Positions 27,001-42,000 of a stretch of 64,000 bases of DNA are shown here, in pieces. The translations under genes and the position numbers were made by a program. Position 1 is the first letter of the stretch; each line of letters starts with the position of its first letter. The notes under the pieces were generated by a model. The model was given only the letters and a program-made list of their open reading frames with translations. It ran no database searches and was not told the origin of the DNA. Origin of the DNA: GCA-003244245 sp050699635 (GTDB lineage: Bacteria; Actinomycetota; Actinomycetes; Mycobacteriales; Pseudonocardiaceae). The stretch spans positions 14,650 to 78,649 of the forward strand of contig JBOHFK010000010.1 of assembly GCA_050699635.1 (NCBI GenBank), written 5' to 3'.

Positions 27001-30000
27001 CGGCCGGTACCGACCAGGGCATCCAGCTGAGCCTGCGACACCGTCGCCAGCGGGAAATCAGACGGCGTGCATCCGCCCGCCTCAGGGTCCGCGCAGTGCG
27101 CCACGATCTGGCGCAACGCCTCACAAGTCTGTGCAGCCAGCCATTCGACGGTGGCCTCATCGTGCAAGTTTTCTGAATAGGTCCAACTCAGCCGTAACTG
27201 GCCATCGGTCACGACCCCGATGACATCCAGTAGGTGCGGACGCACGCTGTCTGGCGCTACATCGGGCGCCAACGAATCCACCCAATCCCGATACAGCCTG
27301 CCAGAGTCTCCCGCCGCGCCCCACTGGCCGAGGTAGTTCACGCTGATCTGCGGGGAGAGCTCGCCCAGCTCACTATCGGAGGTCAGGTAGCGCAATGCGC
27401 CATAACTGAGACCGCGATGGGGGATGGCTCGGAGCTGTTCTTTCACCGACTTGAGCACCGCGCCCCAGCCGGTGGGCTCAATACGCAATGCCACGGGGAA
27501 CAGGGAGGTGAACCAGCCCACCGTGCGGGACAGCTCCACCCCAGGTAGGAGGTCCTCCCGGCCGTGCCCTTCCAGGGCGATCAGCACCTGATCCTGACCG
27601 GTCCAGGACGCCAGTACCCGTCCTAACGCGCTGAGCAGGACATCGTTGATCTGGGTGCGGTACACCCCGGGCACCCGATGCAGCAACGCATCGGTCTCAT
27701 CCCGGCTCAACCCCGCCGCCACAGTCCGCGCGGAGCCGGCCGTGTTCACACCGGTTCGGCTCACCGGCAACTGAGCCGTCGGATCTTGGGCCGGCACCTG
27801 TTGGGATAGCGCAGACCAATGCGCCACATCGCTATCCAGCCCGCCGGCTTGGACATAGTCCACCCATCGGTGCGCCCACTGGGTGAAGGCGGTGCCCACC
27901 GGCTCCAGCTCCACCGGGCGCCCATCCCGGGCCTGGTGATAGGCGGTCTCTAGATCACCTAGCAGAATCCGCCAGGACACCCCATCAACCACCAAGTGAT
28001 GGATCGCGAGGAACAACCACGGCCGCTGACCCGACCCGAAATTGAACAGCACCACCCGCGCCAGTGGGCCATTGGTGATGTCCAAACCAGACGCGGCGGT
28101 CAATGCGGCCCGCTCCACGACCGCCCGTCGCTCATCCAGCGGCACATCCGACAGCTCGCAGCGCTCCAACACCACACCACTGGTGGATGCGATGTCCTGG
28201 CACCATTCACCGTCGAGCTGAGAAAAACGCGTTCGCAATGCCGGATGGTGCGCCACCAGCGCGTCCACCGCAGCTGATAACGCATCCTGATCGACGCCCT
28301 TGATCAACTCCATCGCGAAAGACTGATTGAAATGCGTCAGCGGCCCATAGGTGGTAATGAACCAGTGCTGGATCGGGGTCAACGGCGCCGGGCCATCAAT
28401 CACCTCATCATCAACGAACTCCGGCACCGACCCCATACTCGCGGCGAGCGCCGCGATGGTTTGCGCGAAGAAGACATCCCTGGTAGTCACCGGAACGCCC
28501 GCCGCCCGCGCCCGCGACACCACCTGAATACTCAGGATTGAGTCCCCACCCAACTCGAAGAAATTGTCCTCCACACCAATCCGGTCTGCACCGAGCACCT
28601 GTGCCCACACCTCAGCCAACACACGCTCAACCTCAGTTCGGGGAGCGACGTATGCGGCGACCGGCGCGGCAAGTTGATCGGGGGCCGCCAGCGTCATACG
28701 ACTCAGGGCCTTGCGATCCAGTTTCCCGGTCGGGCCCAGAGGTAATCCCTCCAGTGTCACGAATAGCGCGGGCACCATGTAATCCGGCAGGGTCTGAGTG
28801 AGATGGTCCCGCAGCTCCGTGGTCGAGGGCGCGTTCTGACCGCCCGGAACCAGATAGGCGATCAGGCGTTTGGTCCCAGGCTGGTGGTCCTCCCGCGCCA
28901 TCACCACGATCTCGCTGATCCCAGGGTGAGTGGCCAGCGCGGCCTCGACCTCCCCCAGCTCGATCCGGAATCCCCTGATCTTGACCTGGTCATCGACCCG
29001 GCCCAGATACTCCAGCTCCCCCGCGTGGTTCCAGCGCACCAGGTCCCCACTGCGATACATCCGCTCCCCCGGCGCACCGAAGGGGTTGGCGACAAAACGG
29101 GACGCGGTCAGCCCTGGCCGGTGCAGATAACCGCGCGCTAGCCCGGCGCCAGCGATGTACAGCTCACCGATCACCCCGATCGGTACCGGCCGCAACCACG
29201 CATCCAGCACGAACACGTGGGTATTGGTGATCGGGGTTCCGATCGGCGGTGCCTGCTCGATGGGGGCGTCGCCGTCGTGGTACCAGGCGGTGGCGTACAC
29301 GCATGCCTCGGTCGGACCGTAGATATTCGCGATCCGCCGGCATCCGGTGGCGTCTTGGATGTCCCTGGCCACCCGCGCCGACAGTGCCTCGCCCGCCAGC
29401 ACCACCGTCTCCGCCCGAACCACACCACCACCGTGAGACAACCCCTGCCACAACGCCGAGGGCACCCCGCTGACCAAACTCGCCACCCGCTGCCCGGACT
29501 CACCCAGGGCCAGCACATCCCGGACCAGCTCGATGCTGCCACCTACCAGCAACGGGCAGACGATCTCGAACACCGAAACATCGAAGTTCAATGAGGTCGA
29601 AGCGAGCACCCGGGACAATCCTGAGGCCCCGAACTCACCCGCTGCCCACTCGACGAGATCGATCACGCTCTGATGCGCGATCACCACCGCCTTCGGCACT
29701 CCGGTTGACCCCGAGGTGTAAATCGCATACGCGGATTGAGCTGGGGACAGTGGTTCCATGCGGTCGGCGTCGGTGATGTCATCGCGGGAATAACGACCGA
29801 TCTCTTCAACGACCCGGGAATCGTCGAGCACCAGCCGGGCCACATCAGCGGATAGGCACCCAGCGCTCTCTCGGGTTGTCAGCACCAGGGCTGGTTTAGC
29901 GTCAGCGCAGATGAACTCGATCCGCGCCGAAGGGTAATTCGGATCGATCGGGAGGTAGGCGGCGCCCGCCTTGGTCACCGCCAACAACGCCACGATCATC

Positions 30001-33000
30001 TCCACCGACCGCGGCAGAGCCAACCCGACGAATTGCTCCGGACCCACTCCCCGTCCGACCAGCACCCGCGCCAGGCGGTTCGCCTGCTCGTCGAGCTCGG
30101 CATAGGACAACTCGGCGCCCTCGGCCACCACCGCCACCGCGTCCGGCGTCCGCGCCACCTGCACGGCGAACAACTCCGGCACGGTCGTCGCCGGCACCTC
30201 ACGATGCGTGTCGTTCCACCGGACGAGCACCTGATCCCGCTCCGCGGTGGTCAGCATCGGGAGCTGGATTAGTGCCTGGTCGGGGTCGGCGGTGATCCCA
30301 CCCAGCAACACCAGCAAATGCTGGGCCATCCGCTCGACTGTCGATGCGTCAAACAGGCCCGGGTCATAGGCCAGACGCAGGCCTAGGTGCTCATCGAGGA
30401 AGGCTTGCAAGGTGAGGGGGAAGTTGGTGGTTTCCCGGAGGTCGGCCTGGCGGATATGCAGGCCGGCGCCGGTGATCGCTTCGGAGTGGAAGGGGTAGTT
30501 CTCGAACACCATCATGGTGTCGAATAGCGTGCTTCCGGGCGGGAGGTCGCTGTACGCCTGGATCTGGGCCAGGGACAGGTAATCGAATTGGCGAGACTCG
30601 ATCTGCGCGTTCTGCAGCCCTTGTAGCCAGGACGCCACGTCCTGGGCCTCGTCGATCCGCGTCCGGGTGGGCACGGCGTTGATGAACATGCCCACCATCG
30701 ATTCCACCCCGGCCAATTCCGCCGGGCGCCCCGAGACGGTGCTTCCGAACACCACATCGGGTTGGCCGCTGTATCGGGAAAGCAGTACGCCCCAAGCACC
30801 CTGCACGATTGTGTTGACCGTCAAGCCATGCCGTTTGGCCACCCGTTGCAACCTGGCCGTGTCCCGCTCGCCGAGCTGGACGTCAATCGCTTCCGAGGAT
30901 TCCGCCTCATGCGCCTGACGCGGCGGGCGGTCATAGGGCAGCGAAGTGCGGGCAGCGAACCCGGCCAGCACCGTGCGCCAATGTGCCTCTGCCTGGCCCT
31001 GATCTTGCTCAGAAAGCCAGTGCACGTAGTCCCAGAATGGCCGTCGCGCGGTGAGTTCAGGTGCCCGATCCTGGGTGATTGCCGCGTACTGCTCGCAGAC
31101 CTCCGCAAAGACCGCACCAAGGCTCCAGCCATCAAGGATCACGTGGTGATACGTCCACACGACCACGACCTCATCCCCGGGCAACCGCGCGATGACCAGC
31201 CGCAGCAACGGCGCCGCACCCAGATCGATCTCCGTGCGCTCGGCTGCGCTGATCCGGGCCAGTTCCTGCTGTTGCTCCCGCTCAGGCAGATCGCACCAGT
31301 CGTGGTAAGTGACCGGCAGGGTGCGCTGGCGGTGCACGATCTGCACCGGCTCATCGATCCCCTCCCAGGCGATGGCCGTGCGCAACAGCGGTGTGCGATC
31401 CGCCACCCGCTGCCAGGCCGCTCCCCAGGCCCGCGGGTCGCTGATCCCCGAGACCCGTAACTGGGTTTGATCCACATAGGCGGCTGCAGCAGGATCGAGC
31501 AGGGTGTGGAACACCATTCCGGCCTGCAAGGGGGTCAACCGGTAGATGTCTTCCACATCCCGGCCGGTACCGACCAGGGCATCGAGCTGGGTCTGCGATA
31601 CGCGCGCCAAGGGGAAATCAGACGGCGTGCATCCACCCGCGTTCGGGTCCGCGCAATTCGCCACGATCTCCCGCAACGCCGCGCACATCTCCGCGGCCAG
31701 GCGCGTGATAGTGACCTCGTTATGCACATTCTCCGAATACACCCAACTCAACCGCAACTCGCCATCAGAAACAAGCCCGATCACATCCAGTAGGTAAGGA
31801 CGCACACTGTCCAGAGCGACATCGGGCGCCAAGGAATCCACCCAGCCCCGATACAGTCCACCGGAATCGCCGGCGCCGCCCCACTGGCCAAGATAATTCA
31901 CACTAATCTGCGGGGACAGTTCCCCATCCAGCCCACTGTCGTTAGTCAAATACCGCAATGCCCCGTAACTGACGCCGCGATGAGGGATGGATCGTAGCTG
32001 TTCTTTCACCGACTTGAGCACGTCACCCCAGCCAGTGGGCTCAATACTCAAGGCCACCGGGAACAGGGAGGTGAACCACCCCACCGTGCGAGAAAGCTCT
32101 ACTCCCTGGAGGATCTCCTCACGGCCATGCCCCTCCAGCGCGATCAGCACTCGATCCCGCCCGGTCCACGACGCCAGCACCCGCCCTAACGCGCTGAGCA
32201 GGACATCATTGATCTGGGTGCGATACACCCCGGGCACCCGATACAACAACGCATCCGTCTCATCCCGGCTCAACCCCGCCACCACAGTCCGCGCCGAACC
32301 GGCCGTGTTCACGCCGGTTCGGCTCACGGGCAACTGAACCGTCGGATCTTGGGCAGACGTGTCCTGTGACAACCCTGACCAATACCCCAGATCGCTCTCA
32401 AGGCCACCGGCCTGGACATAGTCCGCCCATCGATGCGCCCACTGAGTGAACACCATCCCCACCGGCTCCAACACCACCGGGTCGCCACTGCGAGCCTGAT
32501 GGTAAGCGGTTTCCAGATCCGCGAGCAGGATTCGCCAGGACACCCCATCAACCACCAGATGATGGATGGCAATAAACAACCATGGCCGCTGACCCGGCCC
32601 GAAATCAAACAACACCACCCGCGCTACCGGGCCATCGGTGATGTCCAGACCGGATGCTGCGGCCAAAGCCGTGCGCTCCACCACCGGCCGCCGATCATCC
32701 AGCGGCACATCCTGAAGCGCGCAGTGCTCCAGCGCCACACCACCGGCAGGCGCGATGTCCTGACACCAGTCACCCTCAATACGCGTGAACCGCGTCCGCA
32801 ACGCCGGGTGATTCGCCACCAGCGCATCCACGGCAACCGAGAGCGCGTCCTGATCGAGATCCTCGGCCAGCTCCATCGCAAAAGACTGATTGAAATGAGC
32901 CAACGGACCGTAAGTGGTGAAAAACCAGTGCTGGATCGGGGTCAGCGGCGCCGGGCCGACAATAACCGCGTCATCAGCCGGCGCCGAATCCGGCCTCACT

Positions 33001-36000
33001 CCTGCGGCGAGTGCGGCCACTGTTTGGGCGAAGAAAACGTCTCTGGTGGTCACTGGCAGGCCGGCCGCCCGGGCCCTGGACACCACCTGAATACTCAGGA
33101 TCGAGTCCCCACCCAATTCGAAGAAATTATTCTCAACACCGACTCGGTCCACTCCGAGTACCTGTTCCCAGATACCGGCGAGAATCCGCTCGGTATCGGT
33201 TCGAGGTGCGACGTAGGCGGCGACCGGCGCGGTGGGTTGATCCGGGGCGGGCAGCGTCATACGACTCAGGGCTTTGCGGTCCAGTTTCCCGGTCGGGCCC
33301 AGCGGCAATTCGTCGAGTGTGACAAAGAGGGCGGGCACCATGTAATCCGGCAGGGTCTGGCCCAGATGAGAACGCAGTTCTGTGGTGGAGGGTGCGTCCT
33401 GGCCCGCCGGGACCAGGTAGGCCACCAACCGTTTGGTCCCCGGCTGATCTTCCCGGGCCACCACCACAACCTCGCTGATGCCGGGGTGAGTGACCAGCGC
33501 GGCTTCGATCTCTCCGAGTTCGATCCGGAATCCGCGGATCTTGACCTGGTCATCAACCCGGCCCAGGTACTCCAGCTCCCCGTCGGGGTTCCAGCGCACC
33601 AGGTCCCCGGTGCGATACATCCGCTGCCCCGGCGCACCGAAAGGATTGGCGACAAACCGGGTAGCGGTTAGCCCCGGCCGGTGCAGATAGCCCCGCGCCA
33701 GCCCAGCCCCGGCGAGGTACAGCTCGCCGACCGCTCCGATAGGCACCGGCCGTAGCCGGTCATCCAGCACGTATACATGGGTATTGGTGATCGGGGCGCC
33801 GATCGGCGGTGCCTGCACAACCGGGGTGTCGCCGTCGTGGTACCACGCGGTGGCATAGACGGTGGCTTCGGTGGGGCCATAAATGTTGGCGAGCCGCCGG
33901 CATCCGGTGGCGTCTTGGATGTCCCGGGCCACCCGCGCCGACAGCGCCTCGCCCGCCAGCACCACCGTGTCCGCGCGCACCGTGCCCTCACCGTGGGCCA
34001 GGCCGGACGACAACGCCGAGGGCACCCCGCTGACCAAACTCGCCACCCGCTGCCCGGATTCACCCAGGGCCAGCACATCCCGGACCAGCTCGATACACCC
34101 GCCCACCAGCAACGGGCAGACGATCTCGAACACCGACACATCAAAAGTCAGCGACGTCGAGGCCAGCACCCGCGACAACCCCGCGGCCCCGAACTCACCC
34201 GCAGCCCACCCGGCAAGATCCACCACACCGTGGTGGGCCACCACGACCGCCTTCGGAACCCCGGTCGAGCCCGAGGTGTAAATCGCATACGCCGCATGAG
34301 AAGGCAACAGTGCAGCCAGTCGATCGGCATCAGTCACCTCATCACCAGACTGCGCGGCGACCGCCTCAACAGTTCCGGAATCATCGATCACCAACCGGGT
34401 CACTTCCGCCGGTAAGCATTCGGAGGTCTCCGCGGCACACAACACGACTGCGGGGTTGGCGTCAGCACAGATGAACTCAATCCGCGCCGGCGGATACTTC
34501 GGGTCAATCGGCAGATACGCCGCACCCGCCTTGGCCACCGCCAGCAACGCCACCACCATGTCCACCGACCGCGGCAACGCCAACCCCACAAACTGCTCCG
34601 GACCCACCCCACGCCCGATCAGCACCCGCGCCAACCGATTCGCCCGCTCGTCCAGCTCGGCGTAGGACGGCTCGCCGTCCCCGGCCACCACCGCCACCGC
34701 ATCCGGCGTGCGAGCGACCTGCGCGGCGAACAACTCCGGCAGGGTCCCCGCCGCCACCTCACGACGCGTGTCATTCCACTCGACCAGCAACTGGTTCCGC
34801 TCCGCGGTGGTCAACACCGGAAGCTGAGCAAGCGGCTGGCCGGGGTCAGCGTTGATTCCCGCCAACAACACCAGCAGGTGCTGGCCCATCCGCTGGATGG
34901 TGGTGGTGTCGAACAGATGGGGGTCGTAGGCCAATCGCAGGCCTAGGCGCTCACCGAGGAAGGCTTGCAAGGTAAGGGGGAAATTGGTGGTTTCCCGGAG
35001 ATCGGCCTGGCGGATATGCACACCAGATCCGATGACTGCGGCGGAATCAACAGGGTAATTCTCAAATATCATCAAGCTGTCAAACAGCGTGTCGCCGGCT
35101 GGCAGCTCACTGTAGGCCTGGACCTGGGCCAAGGACAGGAAATCAAATCGGCGGGACTCGATCTGCGCGGTTTGCAACCCTTGCAGCCACGACACCAGCG
35201 GCTGATCATCCTGAATAAGCGCGCGGATGGGCACGGTATTGATGAACATGCCCACCATCGAGTCCACACCGGCCAGTTCCGCCGGGCGCCCAGCCACAGT
35301 GCTCCCGAACACCACGTCACGCACACCGCTGTACCGGGAGAGCAGCAACGCCCAAGCGCCTTGGACAATGGTGTTCACGGTCAAGCCGTGGTGTTTGGCC
35401 ACTCGCTGCAACCCAGCCGTGTCCCGCTCGCCGAACTGGATGTCGATCCATTCCGAGGACTCGGCCTGGTGCGCCTGGCGGGGCGGACGGTCATAAGGCA
35501 ACGGGGTCCGGGAGTCAAACCCCGCGAGCACCGCCCGCCAGTGCGTCTCGGCCTGGTCCTGGTCCTGGTCGTTAAGCCAGTGCACGTAGTCGCGGAACGG
35601 CCGCCGGGCCACCAGCTCAGGCGCCCGGCCCTGCGTCAACGCCGCGTACTGCTCGCACACTTCAGCGAACACCGCGGCCAAGCTCCAGCCATCAAGGATC
35701 ACGTGGTGATACGTCCCCACCACCACGACCTCGTCCTGGCCCACGCGGGCGATCACCAACCGCAGCAACGGTGGCACACCAAGATCTAGCTCCGCGCGCT
35801 CGGCCGTGCCGATCCGCATCAACTCGTACTGTTGCTGCCGCTCGGGAAACTCCCGCCAGTCGTGGTAGGAGACCGGCAACACCGCCCGCCGGTGCACGAT
35901 CTGCACCGGCTCATCGACACCGGCCCAGGCGATCGCGCTGCGCAGAATGGGGGTGCGATCCACCACCCGCTGCCAGGCCTCACCCCAGGCCTGCGGATCA

Positions 36001-39000
36001 CTGATTCCCGAAAGCCGCATCTGGGTTTGGTCCACATAGGCCGCCGCTGCGGGGTCGAGCAGAGTGTGGAACACCAGCCCGGCCTGCAACGGAGTCAGCC
36101 GGTAGACGTCCTCCACATGCCGCCCCACGCCGACCAGAGCATTGAGCTGGTGTTGCGAAAGTCTGGCCAGCGGGAAATCAGATGGCGTGCATCCACCCGC
36201 GTCCGGGTCCGCGCAATGCGCCACAATCTGGCGCAACGCCTCACACGTCTTTGCAGCCAGCCACTCGACGGTGGCCTCATCATGCGCATTCTCCGAATAC
36301 GTCCAGCTCAGCTGCAACTGACCGTCAGAAACAAGCCCGATCACATCGAGCAGATAAGGACGAACACTGTCCGGCGCATGATCCGGCGCCAACCCACCAG
36401 CCCAGCCATGATAAAGTCCACCAGGCTCCTTCGCAGCACCCCATTGGCCGAGGTAGTTCACGCTGATCTGCGGGGAAATGCCTTCCTCTAGACCGCTATC
36501 GGAGGTTAGGTAGCGCAATGCCCCGTAGCTGAGTCCGCGATGGGGGATGGCTCGTAGCTGTTCTTTGACCGCCTTGAGTATTTCGCCCCAACCAGCGGGC
36601 TCAATAGTCAAGGCCACGGGGAACAGGGAGGTAAACCAGCCGATCGTGCGGGAGAGCTCAACCCTGGGGAGGATATCCTCCCGGCCGTGCCCTTCCAGGG
36701 CGATCAGGACGCGATCCTGTCCGGTCCAGGACGCAAGCACCTGACCCACGGCGCTAAGCAGGACATCGTTAATCTCGGTGCGATACACCCCGGGCACCCG
36801 GTGCAACAACCCATCGGTCTCATCCTGGCTCAACCCCGCCACCACGGTTCGCGTGGAGCCGACCGTATTGATGCCAGTCCGGCTCACCGGCAATTCAGTT
36901 ACCGCGCCCTCGGAGAGCATAGACCAGTACTGCAGATCATTATTGAGGCGACCGGTCTGGGCATAGTCCGTCCATCGGTGCGCCCATTGGGTGAAGGCGG
37001 TGCCTACCGGTTCCAGCTCTACCGATTGTCCATGCCGGGCCTGGTGGTAGACGGTTTCCAGATCACCGAGCAGGATCCGCCAGGACACCCCATCAACCAC
37101 CAAGTGATGGATAGCGAGGAACAACCCAGGCCGCTGACCAGGCCCGGCATCAAAAAGCACCACCCGCAACACTGGGCCATTGGTGATGTCCAAACCGGAC
37201 GCGGCGGCCCACGCCACCCGTTCCATCACCGCCCGACGATCATCCGGCGGCACATCCGAAAGCCCACAGCGCTCCAGTACCGCGCCACTGGCCGGTGCGA
37301 TGTCCTGGCACCATTCACCGTCGAGCTGAGAGAAACGCGCTCGCAATGCGGGGTGGTGGGCGACCAACGCGTCCACCGCAGCAGATAAAGCGTCCTGATC
37401 GAGGTCATCGGTCAGTTCAATAAAGAATGACTGGTTGAAATGCGTCAACGGACCGTAGGTGGTGAAGAACCAGTGCTGGATCGGGGTCAGCGGCGCCGGA
37501 CCGGCAATCACCTCGTCATCGACCGATGTTGACTCGGACCTGATCCCTGCGGCGAGTGCGGCAACCGTCTGGGCAAAGAAGACGTCTCTGGTGGTCACTG
37601 GCAGGCCAGCGGACCGGGCCCGGGAAACCACTTGAATACTCAGGATCGAGTCCCCACCCAATTCGAAGAAGTTGTCCTCGACACCGACCCGGTCTGCTCC
37701 TAGCACGTGCGCCCAGATGTCAGCGAGAACCTGCTCAATCTCGGTTCGGGGAGCGACATATGCGGCGACCGGTGCGGTGGGTTGTTCGGGGACAGGAAGG
37801 GCTTTGCGGTCCAGTTTCCCGGTCGGGCCCAGCGGTAATTCATCGAGGGTGACAAAGAGTGCGGGCACCATATAGTCAGGCAGGGTCTGGCCCAGGTGTG
37901 TCCGCAGTTCCGCGATCGAGGGGGTGTCCTGGCCGGCCGGGACCAGGTAGGCCACCAGCCGTTTGGTCCCCGGCTGATCTTCCCGGGCCACCACCACAAC
38001 CTCGCTGATCTCGGGGTGCGCGGCCAGCGCGGCCTCGATTTCCCCGAGTTCGATGCGGAACCCGCGGATTTTGACCTGGTCATCGACCCGGCCTAGGTAG
38101 TCCAGCTCGCCCGCGGGGGTCCAGCGCACCAGATCCCCGGTGCGATACATCCGCTGGCCTGGCGCCCCGAAGGGGTTGGCGACAAATCGGGACGCGGTCA
38201 GCCCCGGACGCCGTAGGTAACCTCGGGCCAGCCCGGCTCCAGCGAGATACAGCTCCCCGATCACCCCGAGCGGAACCGGCCGCAACCGGGAATCCAGCAC
38301 ATAAACCTGGGTATTGGTGATCGGAGCCCCGATTGGCGGGGCCTGCTCGCTGAGGGTGTCGCCGTCGTCGTACCAGGCGGTGGCATACACGGTGGCCTCG
38401 GTCGGGCCGTAGATATTCGCGATCCGCCGACAGCCGGTCGCTTCCCGGATCTCCCGGGCCACCCGGGCCGGCAGCGCCTCCCCGGCCAGCACGACGGTGT
38501 CCGCGCGCACCGTGCCCCCACCGTGGGCCAAACCCGACGACAGCGCCGACGGCACGCCACTGATCAGACTCGCCACCCGCTGCCCGGATTCGCCCAGGGC
38601 CAACACGTCGCGGACCAGCTCGATGCTGCCGCCGGCCAGCAACGGGCAGATGATCTCGAACACCGACACATCGAAAGTCAGTGACGTCGACGCCAGGACC
38701 CGCGACAATCCCGAGGTGCCGAACTCCCCGGCAGCCCACCCGACGAGATCAACCACACTTTGGTGGGCGACCACGACCGCCTTCGGGATACCGGTGGACC
38801 CTGACGTGTAAATCGCATACGCAGAATGGGCAGGGAAAAGTGGTTCTATTCGGTCGGTGTCGGTGATGCCGTCGCCGGAATAACGATCGATCTCGTCAAC
38901 GACCCGGGAATCATCGAGCACGAGCCGGGCCACATCAGCAGGAAGGCAACCAGCGCTTTCTTGGGTGGTCAGCACCAGGGCTGGTTGAGCGTCAGCACAG

Positions 39001-42000
39001 ATGAACTCGATCCGCGCCGAAGGGTAGTTCGGGTCGATCGGGAGATAAGCGGCACCCGCTTTGGTCACCGCCAGCATCGCCACGAGCATCTTTACCGACC
39101 GTGGCAGGGCCAGCCCGACGAACTCCTCCGGCCCCACTCCCCGTCCGATCAGCAGCCGCGCCAGTCGGTTCGCCTGCGCATCCAGTTCCGCGTAGGACAG
39201 CTCGTCGTCACCGGCTACCACTGCCACCGCGTCCGGTGTGCGAGCAACCTGCGCGGCGAACAACTCCGGCACGGTAGCCACGGGCACCTCACGAAGCGTG
39301 TCGTTCCAGTGGACAAGCAGCTGATCCCGCTCCGCGGTGGTCAGTACCGGAAGCTGGGCAACTGGCCGGTCGGGTTCGGCGGTGATCTCGCCCAACAACA
39401 CCAGCAAATGCTGGGCCATCCGCTCGACTGTTGACGTGTCGAACAGATGCGGGTCATAAGCCAACCGCAAAACCAGCCGCTCGCCCAGCGAGACTTGCAC
39501 GCTCAACGGGAAATTGGTGGTCTCCCGGATATGGACATCCCGCAAATGCAAACCAGATCCGGTAACTGCGGCGGAATCGAAGGGGTAGTTTTCGAACACC
39601 ATCATGGTGTCGAATAGGGCGTCGCCGGGCGAGAGGTCGCTGTAGGTGTGGATCTGCGTCAAGGACAGGTAATCGAATCGGCGAGACTCTATCTGCGCAT
39701 TCTGCAGCCCTTGTAGCCAGGACACCACGTCCTGGTCCTCGTTGATCTGCACGCGGGTGGGTACGGTGTTGATGAACATGCCGATCATCGATTCCACCCC
39801 GGCCAACTCCGCCGGGCGCCCAGCCACAGTGCTGCCGAACGCCACATCGAGTTGGCCGCTGTGGCGGGAAAGCAGCAAGGCCCAAGCACCCTGTGCGATG
39901 CTGTTCATCGTCAAGCTGTGGCGCTTGGCGACCCGTTGCAACCGGGCCGTGTCCCGCTCGCCGAGTTGGACGTCGATCGTTTCCGAGGACTCCGCCTGGT
40001 GGGCTTGGCGCGGCGGGCGGTCATAGGGCAGCGAAGTGCGGGTATCGAACCCAGTTAGCACTGTGCGCCAGTGCGCCTCGGCCTGGGCAGTGTCTTGCTC
40101 GGCTTGCCAGGCCAGGTAGTCCCGGAACGGCCGCCGGGCCACCAGTTCGGGTGCCCGGCCCTGGGTGATCGCCGCATAGTGATCGCAGACCTCCACGAAC
40201 ACCGCGGCCATGCTCCAGCCATCAAGGATCACGTGGTGATGCGTGCACACCACCACGACCTCGTCCCCAGACACACGGGCGATGACCAGCCGGGCCAACG
40301 GTGCCGCACTCAGATCGATCTCCGTGCGCTCGGTCACACTGATCCGGGCCCGTTCCTGCTGTTGTTCCTGCTCAGTAAGGGCACGCCAGTCGTGGTAAGT
40401 GATCGGCAGGGTGCGCTGGCGGTACACGATCTGCACCGGTTCATCGATGCCCTCCCAGGCGATCGCACTGCGCAGGATAGGCGTGCGATCCACCACCCGC
40501 TGCCAGGCTGCTCCCAAGACCCGCGGATCGTTGATCCCCGAGATCCATAGCTGGCTTTGATCGATATAGGCAGCCGCATCAGGATCGAGCAGGCTGTGGA
40601 AGACCATGCCGGCCTGCAATGGAGTCAACCGGTAGAGGTCCTCCACATCCCGGCCTACACCGACCAGGGCATCGAGTTGAGCCTTCGAAACTCGCGCTAG
40701 CGGGAAATCAGACGGCGTGCATCCACCCGCGTTCGGATCCGCGCAGTGCGCCACGATCTCCCGCAACGCTCCCAACGTCTCCGATGCCAACCACTCAATA
40801 GTGGCTTCGTCGTGCATATTTTCTGAATACGTCCAACTCAGCCGCAACTCACCATCAGAAACGAGTCCGATCACATCCAGCAGGTGCGGGCGCACGCTGT
40901 CCGGCGCAACATCGGGCGCCAAAGCACTCACCCAGTCTCGATATAGCCCACCAGGCTCGCCCGCGCCCCACTGACCGAGATAATTCACGCTGATCTGCGG
41001 CGAGACGTCATCGGCTAGCCCGCTATCCGGGGTCAGGTAACGCAACGCCCCATAGCTGAGTCCCCGATGTGGTATAGTGCGTAATTGCTCTTTCACCGAC
41101 TTCAACAACTCGCCCCAACCGGCGGCTTCGACATTCAGTGCCACCGGGAACAGGGACGTGAACCAGCCCACCGTTCGGGAAAGATCCGCCCCGGGCAGGA
41201 CGTCCTCACGGCCGTGCCCTTCCAGGGCGATGAGCACCCGATCCCGCCCGATCCACGAGGCCAGCACCCGCCCCACCGCGCTGAGCAGGACATCATTGAT
41301 CTGGGTGCGGTATACCCCGGGCACCCGGTGCAGCAATGCATCGGTCTCATCCCGGTCCAACCCCGCCACCACAGTCCGTGCGGAGCCGGCCGTGTTCATG
41401 CCGGTTCGGCTCACCGGCAACTGAGTCGTCGGAACTTGGGCAGACGTGTCCTGTGACAGCGCAGACCAATACGCCAGATCGCTATCTAGCCCGCCATCCT
41501 GGATATGCCGGGCCCATCGGTGCGCCCACTGAGTGAACGCCATACCCGTCGTCTGCAAGCCAACCGGCTCCCCACTGCGAGCCTGGTGGTAGGCGGTTTC
41601 CAGATCGCCCATCAGGATCCGCCAGGACACCCCGTCGATCACCAAGTGGTGGGCAACGAGGAACAACCAGGGCCGCTGACCGGGCCCGAAATCGAAAACC
41701 ACCATCCGCGCCAGCGGGCCAGCAATAATGTCCAGACTGGACGCGGCGTTGCTGGCCGCCCGCTCCACGACGGCTCGTCGCTCGTCGGATGGCACATCGG
41801 AGAGCTCGTAGCGCTCCAACACCGCACCACCGGCGGGGGCGATGTCATGGCACCATCGACCGTCGAGCTGAGCAAAATGAGTCCGTAACGCCGGGTGGTG
41901 TGTCACCACCGCATCCACCGCGACCGCTAGCGCCTCGTAATCGAAATCTTCGGCGAGCTCCATCGCGACGGACTGGTTGAAATGCGCTAACGGACCATAT

